Assembly: GCF_016741775.1 (NCBI RefSeq) | Contig: NZ_JAERRK010000001.1 | Location: forward strand, 248,001-312,000 | DNA length: 64,000 nucleotides | Direction of reading: 5' to 3' | Origin: Streptomyces actinomycinicus | GTDB lineage: Bacteria; Actinomycetota; Actinomycetes; Streptomycetales; Streptomycetaceae | Shown: in pieces, positions 8,741-15,278 of the stretch | Layout of the letters: every line of letters begins with the position of its first letter | Numbering within the stretch: the first letter of the stretch is position 1 | Program-made: the position numbers and the translations under genes | Notes under the pieces: generated by a model | The model's input: only the letters and a program-made list of their open reading frames with translations | Told to the model about the DNA's origin: nothing | The model's database searches: none

Positions 8741-9028
8741 ATGAAGTCCCTGAAGGCTGCCGCCGTTGTCGCCGGTACCGTGGCCCTTGCCGGCGTCGCC
8801 GCTCCCGCGTTCGCCTACAACGCCCACGACCTGCCGCCGATGAGCCTCAACGGCGCGCTCGCCGAACTCGCCGAGAAGCCCCCCACCTTCAAGGACCTGA
8901 TGCCGTTGCAGCACCAGTCGGACGCACTCGACACCGAGAACAAGGGTTCCGCGCTGAGCACCGTCAAGGGCGCCACCACGACCCTCAACCGGAAGGGACT
9001 GCTCGGCGGCCTGCCGTTGCAGCACTGA
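8741..9028 (+). CDS. small secreted protein of unknown function
   Basis: 95 residues with a clear signal peptide (MKSLKAAAVVAGTVALAGV, cleavage after AFA) and a mature part of about 70 residues. The mature part carries two PLQH motifs (DLMPLQHQ near residue 62 and LPLQH at the very C-terminus) and no cysteine. The start has an AGGAAAGGAA ribosome-binding region. It is monocistronic, with a 13-bp hairpin after the stop. It is not a chaplin or a rodlin by motif. The family was not recognised; it belongs to the group of secreted proteins between chpF and melC. Confidence 0.8.
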   Translation: MKSLKAAAVVAGTVALAGVAAPAFAYNAHDLPPMSLNGALAELAEKPPTFKDLMPLQHQSDALDTENKGSALSTVKGATTTLNRKGLLGGLPLQH

Positions 9029-9044
9029 CGCCCCGTCCCCGCAC

Positions 9045-9073
9045 GGGCCGGTACCGCACCGCGGTGCCGGCCC
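9045..9073 (+). terminator. probable terminator hairpin
   Basis: GGGCCGGTACCGC (9045-9057) pairs with GCGGTGCCGGCCC (9061-9073) with one G-T pair and a 3-nt loop, 17 bp after a stop codon. There is no T-tract, which is common for Streptomyces terminators. Confidence 0.6.
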
Positions 9074-9182
9074 TCGGCGTGTCAGGGACGGGTCCCTCGT
9101 TCGTGTGGAGCGTCCCCGGGCGTTGCTCCGGAAGGGTGAGAAGCCGCCGGGGCCCGCCGCGGCCCGTCGGTATGGTCGCGCG

Positions 9183-9686
9183 GTGACCTCAGTATCGAGC
9201 GAAACCCGTCCCTCCCGCACCGCCGACCTCGGCACGCTCGCCCTGCTGGCCTGGATGGCCAGGAACCAGGAGGGCGAAGGCAGGACCCCCTGTCTCCTGG
9301 CCTGCTCCCTGGGCGACGGCCCGGGCGGCCCGGAGGCCGCGTCCGCCGCAGTCGAGCGGCTCCTCGGGGACATGGGTCTGCCCGTCGGCGGTGAGCCGGT
9401 CAACGGCACGAGGCGGCCGAGCCTGAAGGTCAGCATGCTGGTCGCCGCCGGGCAGATCGTGCTGCAGATGCCGAACGTCACCAGCCAGGTCAGCCCGCCC
9501 GCGGACTGGCTGAAGGCGGTCGAGAAACTCGGTTACACCTACTTCATGTTCACCACGCGCATCTGCCCCTCCACCGGGCCGCGGCAGCCGGTGGCCGGGA
9601 AGGAACTGGCCGCGTTCGCGGGCGACCCGGAGACCACGAAGGCCGCCGCGCACGTCTACCTGCCCGCCCGCAGCCTGCGCGTCTGA
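9183..9686 (+). CDS. DUF5949 family protein
   Basis: About 167 residues, with start GTG at 9183 (VTSVSSETRPSR). I recognise the arrangement SRTADLGTLALLAW, LLACSLGDGPGGPEAASAAV, GLPVGGEPVNGTRRPSLKV and LGYTYFMFTTR as DUF5949, a family found in Streptomyces and of unknown function. It has no signal peptide or membrane segment and is probably cytosolic. The stop overlaps the ATG of the VKOR gene by one base (TGATG), so the two are translated together. An upstream in-frame ATG at 9105 would add an unlikely basic leader. Confidence 0.75.
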   Translation: MTSVSSETRPSRTADLGTLALLAWMARNQEGEGRTPCLLACSLGDGPGGPEAASAAVERLLGDMGLPVGGEPVNGTRRPSLKVSMLVAAGQIVLQMPNVTSQVSPPADWLKAVEKLGYTYFMFTTRICPSTGPRQPVAGKELAAFAGDPETTKAAAHVYLPARSLRV

Positions 9687-10270
9687 TGCGCCCCCAGGTG
9701 GGCGGCGGGCGCGGCCCCGCCCTGCTGCTGGTGCTCTGCGGGGCGGCCGGGCTGCTCGCCTCCTGGGTCATCACCCTGGACGAGTTCAAGCTGCTGGAGA
9801 ACCCGGCCTTCGTCCCCGGGTGCAGCCTGAACCCGGTGGTGTCCTGCGGCAACGTGATGAAGAGCGACCAGGCGTCCGTCTTCGGCTTCCCCAACCCGAT
9901 GCTGGGCCTGGTGGCCTACGGCATCGTCGTCTGCGTCGGCGTGAGCCTGCTGGCCGGCGCCCGCTTCCCCGGCTGGTACTGGCTGCTCTTCGAGGCCGGC
10001 TGCCTGTTCGGCGTCGGATTCGTGTCCTGGCTGCAGTTCGAGTCGCTGTACCGGATCAACGCACTGTGCCTGTGGTGCTGTCTGGCCTGGGCCGCCACGA
10101 TCCTGCTGTTCTGGTACGTCACGTCCGTCTGCGTGCGCCACGGCTTCATCCCCGCGCCCGCCTGGCTGAAGACGTTCTTCGCGGACTTCACCTGGGTGCT
10201 TCCGGTGCTCCACATCGGTGTGGTCGGCATGCTCGTACTGACCCGGTGGTGGGACTTCTGGACGAGCTGA
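9686..10270 (+). CDS. vitamin K epoxide reductase (VKOR) family membrane protein
   Basis: 194 residues with four to five hydrophobic helices. The VKOR signature is complete: a periplasmic loop with CSLNPVVSCGNVM, a conserved serine region (KSDQASVFGFPNP), and the active-site CxxC in NALCLWCCLAW near residue 133. Bacterial VKOR proteins reoxidise a DsbA-like partner using menaquinone and so drive disulfide formation in exported proteins. No DsbA gene is adjacent. In this neighbourhood the disulfide-bearing chaplins are plausible clients, which is inference. It is translationally coupled to the DUF5949 gene. Confidence 0.9.
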   Translation: MRPQVGGGRGPALLLVLCGAAGLLASWVITLDEFKLLENPAFVPGCSLNPVVSCGNVMKSDQASVFGFPNPMLGLVAYGIVVCVGVSLLAGARFPGWYWLLFEAGCLFGVGFVSWLQFESLYRINALCLWCCLAWAATILLFWYVTSVCVRHGFIPAPAWLKTFFADFTWVLPVLHIGVVGMLVLTRWWDFWTS

Positions 10271-10317
10271 CCACTACGGCATTCGGGGGAATTGTGCACT
10301 GTGGGGGTTTTCCGCTC

Positions 10318-10344
10318 GTTACGCGGTACGGACGTCGAATCCCC
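10318..10344 (+). promoter_or_regulatory. promoter-region motif shared with melC1
   Basis: GTTA, a short gap, GGTACGGAC (10325-10333), then GTCGAA and CCCC, 38 bp before the next start codon. The same arrangement occurs before melC1 (10958-10983). It may be a common sigma-factor or activator site; the identity is unknown. Confidence 0.35.
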
Positions 10345-10370
10345 GCATCCTGAAAGGGACCGTACCTGAC

Positions 10371-10883
10371 ATGAAGCCGACCACCCGAGGAACCCTTGCC
10401 GCCGTCGTCACGGGCGTCGCGGCCACTGTGGGGGCAGCCGGTCCCGCCGCGGCGGCCGGCACGGTCCCCGTCCCCGTGCCCATGGGCGGTGTCTCCAAGG
10501 CCCTCAGCATGGAGGTGCCGCACCTCGGCGCCCAGCTGCCGCTGCTGACGGCGGGCGCCCCCGACGGGCCCCGGTACGTCACGGGCCGGCTGCTGCCCGA
10601 CCGGACACTGCCCCAGCTGCCGGTGTACAGCGGGCTGCCCGGCCTGGACGCCAGGGCCCCGCTGCCGCACCCCCTCGGTGACGACTTCGACCACCTCAGC
10701 GTGGGCGCCCCCGCCAACGACCTGCGGGCGCTCACCCCCGGCCTCTCCCTGGACGCCCCCCTGACCGCGCCCGGCGCGAACACCTCCGGGCTCCCGGGCC
10801 CCAAGCTCCCCCAGGCCGGCGTCCTCGCCCCGGCCCTGCAGACCGTCGGCGACGCGAACCTGGCCACGGGCCCGGGGCGGTAG
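10371..10883 (+). CDS. secreted protein of unknown function
   Basis: 170 residues. The signal peptide spans MKPTTRGTLAAVVTGVAATV up to PAAAA-GTV. The mature protein is Pro/Leu/Gly-rich (LPLLTAGAPDGPRYV, LLPDRTLPQLPVYSGLPGL), with no cysteine and no recognised domain, and is probably largely unstructured. It is the gene immediately before melC1 and shares a promoter-region motif with it. An AAAGGGA ribosome-binding site precedes the ATG. Function unknown; a wall- or spore-associated role is a guess from the neighbours. Confidence 0.8.
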   Translation: MKPTTRGTLAAVVTGVAATVGAAGPAAAAGTVPVPVPMGGVSKALSMEVPHLGAQLPLLTAGAPDGPRYVTGRLLPDRTLPQLPVYSGLPGLDARAPLPHPLGDDFDHLSVGAPANDLRALTPGLSLDAPLTAPGANTSGLPGPKLPQAGVLAPALQTVGDANLATGPGR

Positions 10884-10957
10884 CCCCCGTCGGTGAGCCC
10901 GGCCGTACCTCCTACTCCCTACGGCTCCGCGGCAGTGACCCCGCGCGGCCTTCGCCG

Positions 10958-10983
10958 GTTAGCCGGTACGGACATCTGAACCC
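10958..10983 (+). promoter_or_regulatory. promoter-region motif of melC1
   Basis: GTTAGCCGGTACGGAC followed by ATCTGAACCC, 34 bp (from GGTACGGAC) before the melC1 ATG. It is the partner of the motif at 10318-10344. Confidence 0.35.
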
Positions 10984-11006
10984 GGACGAGGGACGAGGAG
11001 CGAGCG

Positions 11007-11534
11007 ATGGTCGTCGGTGTCGGCGGAGCGCCGGTCGGTGCGGAGCAGCAGGCCAGAGCGGGGGCGGCCGGGCCGTCCCGGAGGGAGGTGGCGCGCGGGC
11101 TGGTGGCCTCCGCCGCCGCCGTGGCACTGGCCCCGCTGGTCGCCGCCTCCCGCCCCGTGCCCCCCGCCGACGGCCTCGTGGGCAACTCCTTCGACGAGGT
11201 CTACCGGGGCCGCCGCATCCAGGGCGCCCTGGTGTCCGCGGAAGGAGCCGTAGCGGCCCGGCGCGACTGGCGGATCACCGTCGACGGCCGCCCGCTGCAC
11301 CTCATGCGCCGGGCCGACGGCGGCTGGCTGAGCATGGCCGACCACTACACGTCGTACCGGACGCCGTTGGAGGCGACCCGGGCGGCCGTCGACCAGATCG
11401 GCCCCGGTCAGCGGCTGCGCGACCTGGCGCCGGGACCGGTCGGCGGTGTGCAGGGGGTACCGGGGGCTCAGGGAGTACCGGGCGTGCAGGGGGGACACAT
11501 GCACATGGGGGGACGGCATGGCGTACGTGCGTAA
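11007..11534 (+). CDS. melC1: tyrosinase co-factor (copper chaperone) MelC1
   Basis: 175 residues. It has a twin-arginine-type signal (PSRREVARGLVASAAAV, residues about 24-50) followed by the MelC1 core FDEVYRGRRIQGAL, RDWRITVDGRPLHLMRRADG and WLSMADHYTSYRTPLEATR. MelC1 inserts copper into apo-tyrosinase and carries the complex through the Tat pathway. Unusually, the C-terminus is extended by a collagen-like GGVQGVPGAQGVPGVQGG stretch and a His-rich HMHMGGRHG tail, a plausible extra copper-binding site. The GAGGAG site is 6 bp before the ATG. Its 3' end overlaps melC2 by 17 bp. Confidence 0.93.
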   Translation: MVVGVGGAPVGAEQQARAGAAGPSRREVARGLVASAAAVALAPLVAASRPVPPADGLVGNSFDEVYRGRRIQGALVSAEGAVAARRDWRITVDGRPLHLMRRADGGWLSMADHYTSYRTPLEATRAAVDQIGPGQRLRDLAPGPVGGVQGVPGAQGVPGVQGGHMHMGGRHGVRA

Positions 11535-12384
11535 GGACGTCAGCACGCTCACCCGCACCGAGCGCCGGCGGTTCGTCAACGCGCTGCTGGAGCTGAAACG
11601 GCGCGGCGAGTACGACGAGTTCGTGCGCATGCACATCGACTTCTACACCTCCGACGGCGAGGACGGCCTGCGCACGGCCCACATGGCGCCGTCCTTCCTG
11701 CCCTGGCACCGCCGGTTCCTGCTGGAGCTGGAGCGGGCACTGCGGCGCGTCGACTCGTCGGTGACGGTGCCGTACTGGGACTGGACGCGGGACCGTACGA
11801 CCACCTCCGTGCCCTGGACGAGGGACCTGCTCGGCGGGAACGGGCGCCGCTCCGACCGGCAGGTGACGACCGGTCCCTTCGCCTACTCGGCGGGTCACTG
11901 GACCATCCGCGAGGGCGTCACGAACGGCAAGTTCCTCACCCGCGACCTGGGCCGTGCCGCCGCCCCTATCCACCTCCCCACCCGCAGTGAGCTGCAGGGG
12001 GCGCTCGACGACCCCGTCTACGACGCCTGGCCCTGGGACTCGACCGTGCGCAAGGGCTTCCGCAACAAGCTCGAGGGCTGGGGCAGCGGCACCGGCAGCG
12101 CCTCCTGGCGCAATCACAACCGCGTGCACCGCTGGGTCGGCGGCGCGATGCTCGGCGGCGCGTCCGTCAACGACCCGGTGTTCTGGCTCCACCACGCATT
12201 CGTCGACCTGGTCTGGTACCGCTGGCAACGGGCCCACCGCACCCACCGATACCTCCCGGCCCAGCCGCCCGGAGCCTCCGACCACCAGCACGGGCGGGTC
12301 GTCGCCCGCCACGAGAAGCTGCCGCCGTGGGAGGAGACCCCGGACCAGCTGGAGGACGTCAGCCACATCTACCGGTACGCGTGA
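11518..12384 (+). CDS. melC2: tyrosinase MelC2
   Basis: 288 residues, a type-3 copper monooxygenase that oxidises tyrosine and catechols to quinones, giving melanin. CuA ligands are His39, His55 and His64 (RMHIDFY, TAHMAPSFLPWHRRF). CuB ligands are His200, His204 and His226 (RNHNRVHRW, VFWLHHAFVDLVW). The motif YWDWTRD is also present. The start MAYVRKDV at 11518 matches the usual tyrosinase N-terminus; an in-frame GTG further upstream would only add MelC1-coding sequence. It has no signal peptide, so export depends on MelC1. The stop codon lies inside the first unit of a 32-bp tandem repeat. Confidence 0.96.
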   Translation: MAYVRKDVSTLTRTERRRFVNALLELKRRGEYDEFVRMHIDFYTSDGEDGLRTAHMAPSFLPWHRRFLLELERALRRVDSSVTVPYWDWTRDRTTTSVPWTRDLLGGNGRRSDRQVTTGPFAYSAGHWTIREGVTNGKFLTRDLGRAAAPIHLPTRSELQGALDDPVYDAWPWDSTVRKGFRNKLEGWGSGTGSASWRNHNRVHRWVGGAMLGGASVNDPVFWLHHAFVDLVWYRWQRAHRTHRYLPAQPPGASDHQHGRVVARHEKLPPWEETPDQLEDVSHIYRYA

Positions 12385-12468
12385 GGCAGCGGACTCGGTG
12401 AGGGACAGAAGCGTGAGGCACCGGACCCGGTGAGGGACAGAAGCGTGAGGCACCGGACTCGGTGAAGT
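12381..12468. repeat. 32-bp tandem repeat, about 2.6 copies, at the end of melC2
   Basis: Units start at 12381, 12413 and 12445 and begin GTGAGGCA(G/C)CGGAC. They differ at only one to three positions until the third copy degenerates. The melC2 stop is in the first unit. Confidence 0.85.
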
Positions 12469-12473
12469 AAGGG

Positions 12474-12506
12474 AAGAGCCCCGGCGCTCGGAATGCCGGG
12501 GCTCTT
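12474..12506. terminator. bidirectional terminator between melC2 and chpG
   Basis: A perfect 12-bp stem: AAGAGCCCCGGC (12474-12485) with GCCGGGGCTCTT (12495-12506), 9-nt loop. It lies between two converging genes and can serve both. Confidence 0.88.
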
Positions 12507-12525
12507 GACTGTGGTGCCGGTCGGC

Positions 12526-12822
12526 TCAGTTGCCGTAGCCGTCGTCGTGGCCCGGGCCGGGCTTACCGGGCGTGTCGTGGCCGCTCTGGTTCGCGCAGAC
12601 GTTGCCGAACGCCGGGTTGAGCAGGGCGATGACGTTGACGGTGTTGCCGCACACGTTGACGGGCACGTGCACCGGCACCTGGACCACATTGCCCGACAGG
12701 ACGCCGGGGGAACCGACGGCCGCGCCGTGAGCACCGGCGTCGGCCATGGCCAGCCCGGATCCGCTGATCACCACGGCGCCGGTGCCCAGAGCGACCGCGG
12801 CCGCCTTCGCGATGCTAGACAT
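12526..12822 (-). CDS. chpG: short chaplin with C-terminal extension, probable ChpG
   Basis: 98 residues. A signal peptide (AAAVALGTGAVVISGSG, cleavage near AMA-DAG) is followed by one chaplin domain with SPGVLSGNVVQVPVHVPVN, VCGNTVNVIALLNPAFGNVC and both cysteines. The domain is followed by a 17-residue hydrophilic tail rich in Gly, Pro, His and Asp (SGHDTPGKPGPGHDDGYGN region). Chaplins coat aerial hyphae with amyloid rodlets. The ATG at 12822 is favoured over the GTG at 12825 because the AGGAG lies 6 bp before the ATG. Position next to melC2 on the opposite strand matches chpG of S. coelicolor from memory. Confidence 0.92.
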   Translation of the reverse strand: MSSIAKAAAVALGTGAVVISGSGLAMADAGAHGAAVGSPGVLSGNVVQVPVHVPVNVCGNTVNVIALLNPAFGNVCANQSGHDTPGKPGPGHDDGYGN

Positions 12823-12882
12823 CACGTTCTCCTTTTGTAGCTCGGAAAGTGCAGGCGGCAGACCAGCCGCCGCACTTCCCGT

Positions 12883-12910
12883 TCAACGGCGCCGCGGGGG
12901 GCTGGTCACG
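12883..12910 (-). promoter_or_regulatory. candidate sigma-BldN promoter of chpG
   Basis: On the minus strand: CGTGAC (12910-12905), exactly 16 bp, CGTTGA (12888-12883). This matches the BldN consensus CGTAAC-N16-CGTTGA at 11 of 12 positions. The predicted leader is about 50-55 nt. Confidence 0.7.
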
Positions 12911-13035
12911 GTGATCAGCCCCGGATCACTCTTTCAACGGTTACCGCCCCCACCAGGCAGCCCAGGCGGCGGCCCCCCGCCGGCCCCGCCGTTATTCACG
13001 GGCACCGCACCGGGAGGGTCGCCTACCCTCCGGCC

Positions 13036-13686
13036 ATGGACAAGGACAACGTTCCCGACGCACGTGAGCGGTCCCGGCAGCTGATCGGTCTGCTCGCCGA
13101 CGAGAACCGGCTGCGGGCCTTCGCCGCGGTGGCGCTGGGCGCGACCAGCCCCGAAGAGGTCGCCGGAAGGGCCGGTCTGTCACCGAAGGCCACGGCGCTC
13201 GCGCTGCTCAGACTGCGCGAACAGGGCGCCGTGACGGGGGCCGGGACGGGGACCGGGACCGGGGCCGGGGCCGGGGCTTCGGCAGGCGCCGTGACTGGGA
13301 CCGGGACTGGGACCGGGACCGGGAGCGGGAGCGGGGCGGGCGGGGCCCTGGCCGTTTCCTACGGCCTGCTGCGCGAGCTGGCCCGCCCGGACCGGTCCGC
13401 GCGCCCGGCCGGCACCGACGTGGTGAGCACCTTCGTACGGGACGGCCGACTGCTACGGCTGCCGGCCCAGTGGACCCGTAAGCAGCAGGTGCTGCGGCAC
13501 ATCGCGGAGCAGACCTTCGAGCCCGGCGTCGCCTACCCGGAGCGGGTCGTGAACGAGCGGCTGCGGACCTGGTGCGAGGGCTCGGACGAGATCGACCATG
13601 TGACGCTCCGGCGCTACCTGGTGGACCTCCACGAGCTGCGCCGGAGCGACGGTGTCTACGAGCGGGCCGCGGCCCCGGCCCCCTGA
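13036..13686 (+). CDS. DUF2087 domain protein, putative regulator with repeat insertion
   Basis: 216 residues. Residues 10-64 look like a small winged-helix/ArsR-like region (LIGLLADENRLRAFAAVALG, GLSPKATALALLRLREQG). Residues about 66-103 are a Gly/Thr/Ala repeat (GTGTGTG type). The C-terminal 85 residues are a DUF2087 domain (FVRDGRLLRLPAQWTRKQQV, AYPERVVNERLRTWCEG, DHVTLRRYLVD). DUF2087 often occurs at the C-terminus of helix-turn-helix proteins, so a transcriptional role is likely but unproven. The repeat is encoded by GGGACC/GGGGCC hexanucleotide variants and separates the two domains. The stop lies 2 bp from the converging dehydrogenase gene. Confidence 0.8.
   Translation: MDKDNVPDARERSRQLIGLLADENRLRAFAAVALGATSPEEVAGRAGLSPKATALALLRLREQGAVTGAGTGTGTGAGAGASAGAVTGTGTGTGTGSGSGAGGALAVSYGLLRELARPDRSARPAGTDVVSTFVRDGRLLRLPAQWTRKQQVLRHIAEQTFEPGVAYPERVVNERLRTWCEGSDEIDHVTLRRYLVDLHELRRSDGVYERAAAPAP
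13243..13340. repeat. hexanucleotide coding repeat in the DUF2087 gene
   Basis: GGGACC/GGGACT/GGGGCC variants encode a Gly-Thr/Gly-Ala run separating the two domains. Confidence 0.9.
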
Positions 13687-13688
13687 CC

Positions 13689-14648
13689 TCAGGGCAGTCG
13701 CCGTACCGGAGAACCCGCCAGATAGGCCTGGATGTTCTCCACCGCCTGACCGTAGTACGTCGTGTAGTTGGCGTGCGAGACGTAGCCGAGGTGGGGGGTG
13801 GCGAGCAGCCGGGGCGCGGTGCGCATCGGGTGGCCGGCGGGCAGCGGCTCGATGTCGAAGACGTCGACACCGGCGCCCGCGATCCGGCCCTCGTGCAGGG
13901 CGGCCAGCAGCGCCTCCTGGTCCACGATCGCCGCGCGGGAGGTATTGACCAGATAGGCGGTCGGCTTCATCAGGGCGAGTTCGGCGGCGCCGACGAGTCC
14001 GCGGGTACGGTCGCCGAGCGCGAGGTGCACGGAGACGAAGTCACTCTCGCGCAGCAACTCCTCCTTGGAGGCGGCCAGTTCGACCCCGGACTCCGCGGCC
14101 CGCTCCTTGTCGAGGCTCTGGCTCCATGCGCTCACCCGCATCCCGAAGGCGAGCCCGACCTGTGCCACCCGGCTGCCGATCTTCCCCAGCCCGAGGAGAC
14201 CCAGCCGGCGACCGTGCAGATCGGCCCCGACGGTCGACTGCCAGGGGCCGTTGTCCCGAAGGGCGTTGTTCTCCTGCACGATGCCCCGGGCCAGTCCGAG
14301 CAGCAGCGCCCACGTCAGCTCGACCGGCGGAGTGCTCGAACTCGCCGTACCGCACACGGTCACCCCGTGCGCCTCGGCGGCGGCGTAATCGATCACGCTG
14401 TTACGCATCCCCGAGGCGATGAGCAGCTTCAGCCGGGGGAGCCGGGCGATCAGCGAGCCGGGAAAGGGAACGCGCTCGCGCAAGGTGACGACGATGTCGT
14501 AGCCGACGAGAGCCGAGGCGAGAGCGTCCTCGCCTTCGATGTGCTCCCGCAGCGCGACGACCTCCACCCGCTCCCCGACCGCCGCCCAGTCGGCCGACGC
14601 GACGGCCACACCCTGAAAGTCATCCAGCACGGCACAACGAAGCAGCAC
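13689..14648 (-). CDS. D-2-hydroxyacid dehydrogenase family protein
   Basis: 319 residues, NAD-dependent 2-hydroxyacid dehydrogenase family (phosphoglycerate/glyoxylate reductase type). Visible are the dinucleotide fold GLLGLGKIGSRVA, the Arg of the Arg-Glu-His catalytic set (VNTSRAAIVD), Glu in DVFDIEPLP and His in LLATPHLGYVS. It lacks the serine-binding ACT domain, so it is not full SerA. The substrate is unknown. The GTG at 14648 is preceded by AAAGGAG at 5 bp; upstream in-frame starts would add non-conserved sequence. Confidence 0.88.
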   Translation of the reverse strand: MLLRCAVLDDFQGVAVASADWAAVGERVEVVALREHIEGEDALASALVGYDIVVTLRERVPFPGSLIARLPRLKLLIASGMRNSVIDYAAAEAHGVTVCGTASSSTPPVELTWALLLGLARGIVQENNALRDNGPWQSTVGADLHGRRLGLLGLGKIGSRVAQVGLAFGMRVSAWSQSLDKERAAESGVELAASKEELLRESDFVSVHLALGDRTRGLVGAAELALMKPTAYLVNTSRAAIVDQEALLAALHEGRIAGAGVDVFDIEPLPAGHPMRTAPRLLATPHLGYVSHANYTTYYGQAVENIQAYLAGSPVRRLP

Positions 14649-15012
14649 GCCATCTCCTTTCCGGAATCCGACTGTAACGACCAGCGCCTGGCCAGGCCCA
14701 TCCCGGGCCCTCCGCCCGCGACCCCGGCCCCCGCACGTGCTCCAGATACTTCTCATCACTGGGCTGCGTCACGTACGGGAAGCAACCTGGGAGTTGGGAC
14801 ACGCGACCTGGAACGCCCGGCGGAAGCCACGAATACCGCTCGCGTACACCGGGTGGGATGCCGCCGTCACCGGAACACGCTCAGGCGTAGCAGTCCTCCG
14901 CGTCTCCGAGTGGACGGCCCGCGAATGACGCATCAGTGCCGCGTACTCGTCGGACGAGACGGGGAAGACCTTCTTCCCCGGTCCGTCGGCGGGCAGCCGC
15001 TTCGTGACCGCG
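14649..15012. other. intergenic region, possible degraded coding sequence
   Basis: A minus-strand open frame (15032-14769, about 87 codons, RLPADGPGKKVFPVSSDEY and ALMRHSRAVHSETRR) overlaps the end of the 57-residue gene below. It has no recognised domain, and its second half looks random. It may be a fragment of a lost gene. Nothing else is seen. Confidence 0.3.
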
Positions 15013-15186
15013 TCATCTGCTGCAGGCGGCAACGATGCCCAGAATCACCAGGGCCACGAAGAACATCGCCACGCAGCCGCCTACGGCGCTCTCCGTCTCC
15101 GCGACGATCCCCTTCGGCTTCGGGCGGGACTTCTCGTAGTCCCGTATCCCTCGTGCCACCGCGCGCCTGATCTCGTCTTCGTCCAC
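15013..15186 (-). CDS. 57-residue single-pass membrane protein, unknown
   Basis: The start is GTG at 15186 after GGGGGAC. The N-terminal half is charged (VDEDEIRRAVARGIRDYEKS, KPKGIVAETES) and the C-terminal half is one hydrophobic helix (VAMFFVALVILGIVAAC). This predicts a small C-tail-anchored protein with a cytosolic N-terminus. An upstream extension to 15267 is possible but has no better ribosome-binding site. No family was recognised. It stands alone. Confidence 0.55.
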   Translation of the reverse strand: MDEDEIRRAVARGIRDYEKSRPKPKGIVAETESAVGGCVAMFFVALVILGIVAACSR

Positions 15187-15278
15187 CGTGTGTCCCCCAA
15201 GCCGGCCCGCTGTGCTGCGAACGGTCACGGTGAAAACTACCTGCCGCACCACCTCTGCGCGCCCCATCGGCGGGTGAG

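Noticed and set aside
7141..12822. Rodlin genes near the chaplins
   Set aside because: None of the small secreted proteins between the chaplins shows rodlin sequence features.
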